This document shows, one piece after another, positions 12,833-18,950 of a stretch of DNA of 18,950 nucleotides; position 1 is the first letter of the stretch, and each line of letters opens with the position of its first letter. The stretch spans positions 1 to 18,950 of the forward strand of contig CAZQJX010000040.1 of the NCBI GenBank assembly GCA_964592965.1. The letters run 5' to 3'. The notes beneath the pieces are model-generated. The model was not told the origin of the DNA. It did no database searches and saw nothing but the letters and a program-made list of their open reading frames with translations. The position numbers and the translations under genes were made by a program. This DNA is from CAZKMM01 sp964592965 (GTDB taxonomy: Bacteria; RBG-13-61-14; DRUE01).

Positions 12833-14854
12833 TTAAAGCACTCCTGATTGCTTTAAAAGTTCAATAAACTCCTTCTCACCTATCATTCTAATTCCCAGCT
12901 TCTTTGCCTTATCATACTTGCTTCCTGGGTCTTTTCCAACTACTACTAGATCGGTCTTCCTGCTCACGCTGGAGCCAACTTTTCCACCTGCTTTCTGAAT
13001 AAGCACCTTTGCTTGCTCACGGGTCATAGAATCAAGCGCACCTGTAAGCACAACAGTTTTTCCGCTCAAAGGAGTTTCTGCACTTGGCTTTTTCTCTTCC
13101 TCAAAGCTCACGCCCAGCTCAAAAAGCTCTTTGATGAGTTTTTGGTTCTCAGGATTGGCAAAAAAGTCGTGGATCGAGCTTGCCACCTCAGGACCAATAC
13201 CCTCAATAGTCATAAGCTCCTCAATACTTGCTTTGGCAAGCTCATCAATATTTTTGAAATGCTCAGCAAGTAGCTGGGCAGTATGCTCACCCACATGACG
13301 AATTCCCAGAGCATAAAGAAAGCGGGCAAAGGTGGTTTTTTTGCTGGCTTCTATGGCGTCAAGAAGGTTTTGGGCGCTCTTGCTGGCAAATCCGGGCAAA
13401 ACCATCAAATCCGATTTTTTCAGCCGATACAAATCAGCAATGGATTTAACTAGTCCACGCTCAAAAAGTAGCTCCACAATTCTGTCACCTAAACCCTCTA
13501 TGTTCATAGCATTTCTACTTGCATAGTGCTTGATTCGCTCCTTGATTTGGGCAGGACAATTTATGTTTATACAGCGGTGAATTGCCTCTCCTTCAGGACG
13601 AACAACCTTAGAGCCACATACCGGACAACGCTCAGGCATCTGAAATTTTTTGGCATTTTTAGGTCTCCTTTCAACAACCGGCTTGACCACCTCGGGAATA
13701 ACATCTCCTGCCCGCTGGATAATCACGGTATCGCCGATTCTTATATCTTTGCGGTCTATTTCGTCCTGATTATGCAGGGTTGCCCGCTTGACAATCACAC
13801 CGCCAACTTCCACCGGCTCAAGTATTGCCACTGGTGTAAGCGCTCCTGTTCTTCCCACCTGAACAATTATATCCTTAATTTTGGTGGTCTTTTGCCGAGC
13901 TGGGAATTTCGCAGCTATCGCCCATCTTGGCGCTCGGGCAGTCTCGCCTAGCCTTCGCCACAGCTCCAGAGAATTCACCTTAACCACAAGCCCATCTATC
14001 TCGTATTCAAAATTATCCCGCTCCTCAATCAGCTGGCGGTAAAATTCCACAACCTCATTTATATCTTTGCAAAGCTTTATTCTCTCCTGAACAGGAAATC
14101 CCCAATCCCGAAGCTGATTTAAAACATCCCACTGGCTCTTAAATTCTTTTCCGCGAACCTCACCCAATTGATAAACAAACAAATGAAGCTTTCGGCTGGC
14201 TGTTATGTTTGAGTCAAGCTGGCGAACTGAGCCAGAAGCTGCGTTTCTTGGATTAGCAAACAAGGGCTCGCCTTTTCTCTCTCGCTCCTCATTCAATTTC
14301 TTAAACTCATCAATTTTCATATAAACCTCGCCCCTTATCTCCACCAGCTCTGGAGGATTTTTATCAAGAAAACGAAGAGGAAGCTCCCTTATGGTGCGAA
14401 GATTGGGAGTGACATCCTCGCCAGTAATTCCATCTCCGCGGGTGGCTCCGCGGACAAATTTGCCGTTTTCATAAACCAGGTTAATTGCCAGACCATCAAT
14501 TTTTGGCTCAGCAACATATTCAATAGCACGGGTGGTTCCCAGCATTCGTTTAATTCGTTTATCAAACTCTATCAATTCATCTTCATTCATAGCATTATCC
14601 AAGCTGAACATAGGGGTTATGTGAGCCACCTTTTCAAACTTTTCCAGAGGCGGGGCGCCAACCCGCTGGGTAGGAGAATCAGGAGTAATCAGTTCTGGAT
14701 ATTTTTTTTCAAGCTCAACCAGTCTTCGGAAAAGCTCATCATACTCAGCATCACTAATCTCAGGGCTATCATCCCGATAGTATTTGATGTTGTGGTAGTT
14801 GATTAACTCACGGAGCCTTTCCACCTCTTTTCTTACCTCTTCTGGCACAGGCAT
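12833..14854 (-). CDS. ligA: NAD-dependent DNA ligase
   Basis: Essential replicative and repair ligase of 673 residues, full length. It seals nicks using NAD+ through a lysine-AMP intermediate. The domain order is complete: Ia domain (about 1-65, with the Y-rich NAD site HNIKYYRDDSPEISDAEYD), adenylation domain with KIDG (K118 in EPKIDG), OB fold, four-cysteine zinc finger (CPVCG, later HRC and NCPAQ), helix-hairpin-helix repeats (GLGDRIVELL and EGIGPEVASSI regions), and a C-terminal BRCT domain (about 595-673, with GKTVVLTGAL). The ATG at 14854 follows AGGAGGGGAG. It is the first gene of a four-gene - strand operon with a well-placed promoter. It confirms a bacterial origin. Confidence 0.97.
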   Translation of the reverse strand: MPVPEEVRKEVERLRELINYHNIKYYRDDSPEISDAEYDELFRRLVELEKKYPELITPDSPTQRVGAPPLEKFEKVAHITPMFSLDNAMNEDELIEFDKRIKRMLGTTRAIEYVAEPKIDGLAINLVYENGKFVRGATRGDGITGEDVTPNLRTIRELPLRFLDKNPPELVEIRGEVYMKIDEFKKLNEERERKGEPLFANPRNAASGSVRQLDSNITASRKLHLFVYQLGEVRGKEFKSQWDVLNQLRDWGFPVQERIKLCKDINEVVEFYRQLIEERDNFEYEIDGLVVKVNSLELWRRLGETARAPRWAIAAKFPARQKTTKIKDIIVQVGRTGALTPVAILEPVEVGGVIVKRATLHNQDEIDRKDIRIGDTVIIQRAGDVIPEVVKPVVERRPKNAKKFQMPERCPVCGSKVVRPEGEAIHRCININCPAQIKERIKHYASRNAMNIEGLGDRIVELLFERGLVKSIADLYRLKKSDLMVLPGFASKSAQNLLDAIEASKKTTFARFLYALGIRHVGEHTAQLLAEHFKNIDELAKASIEELMTIEGIGPEVASSIHDFFANPENQKLIKELFELGVSFEEEKKPSAETPLSGKTVVLTGALDSMTREQAKVLIQKAGGKVGSSVSRKTDLVVVGKDPGSKYDKAKKLGIRMIGEKEFIELLKQSGVL

Positions 14855-14880
14855 TTTGCTCCCCTCCTCTTGCTAGAATA

Positions 14881-14909
14881 AATATAATTCTTTGCGCTGG
14901 GCTTGGCAA
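14881..14909 (-). promoter_or_regulatory. Candidate sigma-70 promoter of ligA operon
   Basis: On the - strand, TTGCCA (14904-14909), a spacer of exactly 17 bases, then TATATT (14881-14886). The expected transcription start is near 14874, about 20 bases before the ligA ATG. Both boxes match well, making this one of the best promoter candidates in the window. Confidence 0.65.
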
Positions 14910-14912
14910 GCC
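14900..14912. promoter_or_regulatory. 13-base palindrome in the divergent ligA/crotonase promoter region
   Basis: GGCTTG and CAAGCC form perfect 6-base arms around a single central G. The site overlaps the -35 box of the ligA promoter and lies about 50 bases upstream of the crotonase ATG. It could be an operator serving both directions. One copy only was noticed, so this may be chance. Confidence 0.35.
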
Positions 14913-14962
14913 TGAATTTATAAGCTAAATTTAAAAAACCTCACAGCAAAGGAGCGTCAAAA

Positions 14963-15730
14963 ATGAGCGTAAAAATTGAACAAAAAGGCTATATCTACAC
15001 AATAATTATTTCCCGACCTGATGTGCGAAACGCAGTTGATGGTCCCACTGCTGAAAAGCTTGCCCAAGCCTTCCAAAAATTTGATGAAGATGAAAATGCC
15101 CGAGTGGCAGTGCTTTGGGGAGAGGGCGGGAATTTCTGCGCAGGCGCGGACTTAAAGGCAATTTTTCAGGGCAAAAACGCCAACCGAGTTGAGCGAGATG
15201 GAGATGGTCCGATGGGACCAACCCGTATGCTTCTTTCTAAGCCTGTGATTGCTGCTATTGCTGGGTATGCGGTGGCAGGCGGGCTTGAGCTTGCTCTTTG
15301 GTGCGACCTTCGGGTGGTGGAGCGTGATGCGGTTTTAGGTGTGTTTTCAAGAAGATGGGGCGTGCCTTTAATTGACGGCGGAACTGTTCGCCTGCCAAGG
15401 CTTATCGGATTGAGCAGGGCGCTTGATTTAATTCTTACGGGTCGCCCCATTAGCGGTGAAGAGGCGTATCAAATTGGTCTTGCCAATTATTTGGTGGAAA
15501 AGGGTAAGGCAAGACAAAAGGCAGAGGAGCTTGCAGAAAAAATTGCCCAATTTCCTCAAACCTGCCTTAGAAACGACCGACTCAGCGCCTATCAGCAATT
15601 TGACTTCAATCTCCAAGATGCGCTTAAAAACGAATTTGAGCTGGGTTTAAAATCTCTTGCCAGCCCGGAGATGATGGAAGGGGTTAAAAAATTCATTGAA
15701 GGAAAAGGCAGGAGCGGAAAGTTTGAATAA
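14963..15730 (+). CDS. Crotonase-family protein (enoyl-CoA hydratase/isomerase-like), atypical active site
   Basis: Crotonase-fold acyl-CoA enzyme of 255 residues. The oxyanion-hole regions are present: GGNFCAGADLKAI (about 55-67) and AAIAGYAVAGGLELALWCDL (about 97-116). However, the positions of the two catalytic glutamates of classical enoyl-CoA hydratase appear changed: Ser129 (in VFSRRWGVP) where Glu144 is expected, and Asp155 (in RALDLILTG) where Glu164 is expected. It therefore may not be a standard beta-oxidation hydratase. The motif RRWGVPLIDGGTVRLPRLIG marks a subgroup of unassigned function. AAAGGAG upstream supports the ATG. It is a lone + strand gene, divergent from ligA and ending four bases from the convergent aldolase gene. 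Confidence 0.85.
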   Translation: MSVKIEQKGYIYTIIISRPDVRNAVDGPTAEKLAQAFQKFDEDENARVAVLWGEGGNFCAGADLKAIFQGKNANRVERDGDGPMGPTRMLLSKPVIAAIAGYAVAGGLELALWCDLRVVERDAVLGVFSRRWGVPLIDGGTVRLPRLIGLSRALDLILTGRPISGEEAYQIGLANYLVEKGKARQKAEELAEKIAQFPQTCLRNDRLSAYQQFDFNLQDALKNEFELGLKSLASPEMMEGVKKFIEGKGRSGKFE

Positions 15731-15734
15731 AAGG

Positions 15735-16385
15735 CTAGCCCAAGTGCTTCTTTTCATATATTGAAAGCGCTTTTTGCAGGTGCTTATGCGGAATGGGATG
15801 AATTTCGCCGACTTTTAAAGCCTCTAGATATATCTGCGAGCATCGTTCAATCAGTGCGCAGATATTGAACGCCTCTAACAAATCTTTTCCCACACAAAGA
15901 TTGCCGTGATTAGCAAGAAATACCGCTGATTTGTTTTTAAGAGCCTTTACCACATTATCTGCCAGCTCTTTGCTTCCGCTTGGAGCGTATTCAGCTACTT
16001 CTATGGTTCCGCCTGTGTAAATTGCCAGCTCTTCCAAGATGGGCGGAAGGGGCTTTCTTAAAACAGCAAGAACCGAAGAATAAATGGAATGAGTATGAAT
16101 TATAGCATTGACATCATCACGAGCTTCATAAACCTTAAGGTGAAGTATAGTTTCTACGCTCGGCTTATGCTCTGAGCCAGGCAGGGGATTGCCATTTTTA
16201 TCCACCACTACCATCTGTTCGGGCTTTAAAAGCTCATAAGGAATACCACTGGGAGTGATGAGAAATTTGTCCTCGCCTTTCAGCCTGATGCTTATATTCC
16301 CAGAAGAACCGCTCACCCAACCAAGCGCATATATCTTTTGGGCATAATGCCAAATCTCTTTTTTCAAGTCCAGATACTCTTTCAT
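15735..16385 (-). CDS. Class II aldolase/adducin-family protein (fuculose-phosphate aldolase-like)
   Basis: Zinc-dependent aldolase-family enzyme of 216 residues. It shows SGSSGNIS (about 25-32), TPSGIPYE, the acidic PSVET region (E78, matching catalytic Glu73 of E. coli FucA), metal ligands H97 and H99 in IIHTHS, and a third ligand H160 in LANHGNLC. These match L-fuculose-1-phosphate aldolase and its relatives, which cleave sugar phosphates to dihydroxyacetone phosphate plus an aldehyde. Related enzymes act on ribulose-phosphate, methylthioribulose-phosphate or 5-deoxyribose derivatives, so the substrate is open. AAGGAGAG lies just before the ATG, within the end of the upstream hydrolase gene region. 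It is the last gene of the nadE operon. Confidence 0.85.
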   Translation of the reverse strand: MKEYLDLKKEIWHYAQKIYALGWVSGSSGNISIRLKGEDKFLITPSGIPYELLKPEQMVVVDKNGNPLPGSEHKPSVETILHLKVYEARDDVNAIIHTHSIYSSVLAVLRKPLPPILEELAIYTGGTIEVAEYAPSGSKELADNVVKALKNKSAVFLANHGNLCVGKDLLEAFNICALIERCSQIYLEALKVGEIHPIPHKHLQKALSIYEKKHLG

Positions 16386-16398
16386 CTTTCTCTCCTTT

Positions 16399-17280
16399 TC
16401 AAGATTCTTTCAGAAGATACTTTTCGCCCACCTTTATCACCTCACCTTTTTTCATTAATCTCTCCAGATGCTTGGTCATTATTGCCCATTCGCCATAGTC
16501 AAAAAAGAACTGTGGCTGGCGAGGCTTTTTATAAACAATCCTTGCGTCAATGATTTCCTCAATGGTTTTCGGCTTTATCAAAAGCTCTTTGAGCTTTGCC
16601 TCCCGCTCATCAATAACATTAAGATAGCTTTGAGCTAGCTCTTTTATATTTCCCGAATAAATCGGTCCTTCGTGGCTGACCACAAATTCATACCCTTCAA
16701 ACTCGCACATACGCTTTACTGATTGTATCAGAGCATCAATATCTGAATCTCTATCTCCATACCAGGGACCAAATTTGGTAAGGTCAATGTCAGCGAGGTA
16801 GATAAGCTTTTGCTCTGGAAAAAGAAAGCAGAGATGACCAGGGGTGTGCCCAGGAGTATGGAGCACTTTCATTTTTATCTTTCCAAAATTAACTTCATCT
16901 CCATCTTTAAGCAGGCGAGAGCAAGAGCGGGGCGTGTAATGAAATTGCTCAATAAAAATCTTTTTCCATTGCGCTCGCCATTCGCCTTCCATACGGTATG
17001 CATCCAAAAGCTTCTCCATATCTGCTAAATAAGGAGCATCTAAAGGATGCATCCAAAGCTCTGCCTCGGGAAAAAGGTAGCTGAACCAAAAATGGTCCTC
17101 ATGGTAGTGGCTGAGAATTATTACTTTTACTTTATCTGTAAGGTTTTTTAATTTCTCTGGGTCTGAGGCAGGGTCAATTATGGCACAAAGCTCATCATCT
17201 ATAAAAAGCGAATGGCAATATGGGTATTTGCCTCGGTTTTTGCCTTCAATTAACTTAATTTCCTCAAACTTCCAGCGCAT
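16399..17280 (-). CDS. Metallo-beta-lactamase-fold hydrolase
   Basis: MBL-fold metal hydrolase of 293 residues. The metal-binding signature is SHYHEDH (H58, H60, D62, H63), followed by HTPGHTPGHL (H145), an acidic bridging ligand D164 in YLADIDL, and H203 in VVSHEG, so a binuclear site is complete. After residue 210 comes a helical C-terminal region with a winged-helix-like look (EEIIDARIVYKK and MTKHLERLMKKGEV), as in LACTB2/RNase Z-like or glyoxalase-II-like relatives. The substrate is unknown. The start chosen is the ATG at 17280, which overlaps the nadE stop as TGATG; a TTG at 17283 is the alternative. Thirteen bases separate it from the aldolase gene. Confidence 0.85.
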   Translation of the reverse strand: MRWKFEEIKLIEGKNRGKYPYCHSLFIDDELCAIIDPASDPEKLKNLTDKVKVIILSHYHEDHFWFSYLFPEAELWMHPLDAPYLADMEKLLDAYRMEGEWRAQWKKIFIEQFHYTPRSCSRLLKDGDEVNFGKIKMKVLHTPGHTPGHLCFLFPEQKLIYLADIDLTKFGPWYGDRDSDIDALIQSVKRMCEFEGYEFVVSHEGPIYSGNIKELAQSYLNVIDEREAKLKELLIKPKTIEEIIDARIVYKKPRQPQFFFDYGEWAIMTKHLERLMKKGEVIKVGEKYLLKES

Positions 17281-18950
17281 CAATTCTTAGGCTGATACCG
17301 GTTAGTAATGGGAAGTCTCCAGTCTTTGCCAAAGGCACGGGGAGTGATTTTAATCCCAGGCGGTGCCTGCCTGCGTTTATATTCATTGCGGTCAACCATT
17401 TTAATAACTTTTTTCACAGTTTCTGGATTATATCCCTTTGCTACCAGCTCCTTATAGCTCAAATCCTCCATCACATATCCTTGAAGGATGGCATCTAGCT
17501 CTTCATAGGGTGGAAGGGTATCCTGGTCGGTCTGGTCAGGTCTTAGCTCAGCACTGGGCGGACGAGTGAGCACAGATTCTGGGATTATCTCCCTGCCTTT
17601 GCTTTGATTGTAATATCTTGCCAGCTCATAAACCAGTGTTTTGGGAACATCTTTAATTACAGCAAAACCACCTGCCATATCGCCATACAAAGTGCAATAG
17701 CCAGTTGCTAGCTCGCTCTTATTGCCAGTGGTAAGAACGAGCCAACCAAATTTGTTGCTCAGCGCCATCAAAAGATTTCCACGAATGCGTGCCTGAATAT
17801 TCTCCTCTGTTACATCTGGCTGGGTGCCTTTGAAAACAGGCTCAAGTGTCTCTAGGTATGCCTTAAAAATTTTTATAATAGGAAGCTCATAAATTTTTAT
17901 TCCCAGATTTTCTGCCAGGCGATAGGCATCAGTTCGGGTGCCCTCAGAAGTGTAGTGGCTGGGCATAGTCACTCCTACCACTGCATCCCTTCCCAGCGCC
18001 TCAACCGCAATGCAGGCAACCAAAGAAGAGTCTATTCCACCAGAAAGACCCATCACCACCCGCTTAAATCCGTTTTTGTGCACATAATCTTTGGTGCCAA
18101 GCACCAATGCCCGAAAAACCTCTTCTGCACCAGCAGGTGCAGGCTCTATGCGAGGCGGAATCCTTTTTCGCTTTCTTGCCCGTGAAAAAGGCGGATTTTC
18201 CAGCCGAACCCTCTCTGCTCGCTCCTCTGCCTCTCCTCGCTCTCTTTGTTTTCTGATTCTCGGTTCTTTAAGTCGGGAGCGAATAACTTGACTTAGCTCA
18301 AGGTCTGCAACCAAAAGCTCTTCTTCAAAGCTCTTTGCCCGTGCTAAAAGCTCACCGCGAGGAGTGAAAATCATACTTGCGCCATCAAAAACCAGCTCAT
18401 CCTGCCCACCAACCAAATTGCAAAACGCGACAATAGATTGCGTGTCTAATGCACGGGTAGCAAAAAGCTGGCGCCGAAATTCTGCTTTTTGATAATGATA
18501 AGGCGAGCTGGAAAGATTCACAAGCAACTCCACCTCACCGATTTCTGCGCCCTCAGGATACCACAAATCCTCACAAATGGTCACTCCGATTCGCACATCG
18601 CCCCATTCAATAATCAATGGGCGCTCGCCAGGCTTAAAATAACGGTCTTCATCAAAAACGCCGTAATTGGGAAAATAGCGCTTGTGATAAACCGCGCGAA
18701 GTTTTCCGCGGTAAATCAGGGCGCAGGCATTATAAGTATCTCTTTTTTGGTCAACAAAACCGACCAGCAAAGCCATATTTAAGCTTGCGGTTTTGCGAAC
18801 TAGCTTATTAAGGGCTTCAAGGTTGTCCTGAATAAAAGCGGGCTTGAGCAAAAGGTCTTCAGGCGGATAGCCTGTAATTACTAGCTCAGGGAAAATAAGT
18901 AGGTCAACTCCTTTTTTACTTGCCTGCTTTGCATAATGAGTAATTTTTTT
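17280..18950 (-). CDS. nadE: Glutamine-dependent NAD+ synthase, 5' end cut by window
   Basis: Final enzyme of NAD+ synthesis, converting deamido-NAD+ with ATP and glutamine. The frame stays open to the window edge, so the gene starts beyond 18950. The in-frame TTG at 18851 is not the start, because the 33 codons before it encode the nitrilase active-site region LLIFPELVITGYPPEDL with the catalytic Glu. The N-terminal glutaminase domain also shows the catalytic Lys in YHKRYFPNYGVFDE and the catalytic Cys in ICEDLW. The synthetase domain has the P-loop GLSGGIDSS, TTGNKSELATGYCTLYGDMAGG, and the C-terminal part with DQDTLPPYEELDAIL. The visible part is 556 residues. It is followed directly by the MBL-fold gene. 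ligA, an NAD+ consumer, is nearby but on a separate transcript. Confidence 0.95.
   Translation of the reverse strand, partial: KKITHYAKQASKKGVDLLIFPELVITGYPPEDLLLKPAFIQDNLEALNKLVRKTASLNMALLVGFVDQKRDTYNACALIYRGKLRAVYHKRYFPNYGVFDEDRYFKPGERPLIIEWGDVRIGVTICEDLWYPEGAEIGEVELLVNLSSSPYHYQKAEFRRQLFATRALDTQSIVAFCNLVGGQDELVFDGASMIFTPRGELLARAKSFEEELLVADLELSQVIRSRLKEPRIRKQRERGEAEERAERVRLENPPFSRARKRKRIPPRIEPAPAGAEEVFRALVLGTKDYVHKNGFKRVVMGLSGGIDSSLVACIAVEALGRDAVVGVTMPSHYTSEGTRTDAYRLAENLGIKIYELPIIKIFKAYLETLEPVFKGTQPDVTEENIQARIRGNLLMALSNKFGWLVLTTGNKSELATGYCTLYGDMAGGFAVIKDVPKTLVYELARYYNQSKGREIIPESVLTRPPSAELRPDQTDQDTLPPYEELDAILQGYVMEDLSYKELVAKGYNPETVKKVIKMVDRNEYKRRQAPPGIKITPRAFGKDWRLPITNRYQPKN

Noticed and set aside
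13526..13951. 141-codon + strand open frame
   Set aside because: It is antisense to ligA, which is complete and conserved.
18849..18851. TTG start for nadE
   Set aside because: The 33 codons upstream encode the catalytic FPEL region of the nitrilase domain, so the gene continues past the window edge.
1..18950. CRISPR arrays, insertion sequences, tRNA or rRNA genes
   Set aside because: No regularly spaced repeats, transposase-like proteins, or recognisable RNA gene signatures were found on either strand by eye.

Overview
The window is bacterial chromosomal DNA of moderate-to-low GC content. It carries an NAD-dependent DNA ligase, many strong Shine-Dalgarno sequences and some TTG starts. It falls into two parts. 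I cannot name the species. The mix of an AmrS radical SAM enzyme, a DUF364 protein, a DUF2914 protein, a small RRM protein and a DPPR-synthase-like UbiA enzyme would fit an anaerobic or uncultivated bacterial lineage, but that is inference.

Part A (1-8540, all + strand) is a cell-surface glycan operon of eight genes: a GT4 glycosyltransferase (cut by the window start), an NAD-dependent sugar epimerase/dehydratase, a GT-C/GT39-like membrane glycosyltransferase, a DPM1-like GT2 enzyme, a B12-binding-type radical SAM protein, a second GT2 enzyme, a left-handed beta-helix acyltransferase, and a UbiA-family polyprenyl-phosphate phosphoribosyltransferase. The first six are joined by five consecutive 4-base ATGA stop/start overlaps. 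The logic is a polyprenyl-phosphate-sugar pathway: the DPM1-like and UbiA enzymes can each make lipid-monophosphate sugars, the GT-C enzyme can use them outside the membrane, and the other enzymes assemble and decorate a glycan. A 183-base AT-rich gap with a long inverted repeat and a promoter then leads to an exported staphylococcal-nuclease-like protein (8724-9254).

Part B (9289-18950) is mostly on the - strand and mostly housekeeping. Read in transcription order, the - strand units are: (i) nadE (start beyond the window) > metallo-beta-lactamase-fold hydrolase > class II aldolase; (ii) ligA > acylphosphatase > amrS-like radical SAM > DUF364 protein, from a good promoter at 14881-14909; (iii) a small RRM RNA-binding protein > SlyD-like FKBP isomerase, preceded by a promoter and a structured leader of about 200 bases and ended by a clear intrinsic terminator; (iv) a secreted DUF2914 protein. 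One + strand gene, a crotonase-family protein lacking the usual catalytic glutamates, is divergent from ligA and convergent with the aldolase.

The most interesting places are the lipid-phosphate-sugar operon with its embedded radical SAM enzyme, the structured leader in front of the RRM gene, the amrS/DUF364/acylphosphatase linkage, and the atypical crotonase. No tRNA, rRNA, CRISPR array or insertion sequence was seen. No gene-free stretch exceeds 300 bases.
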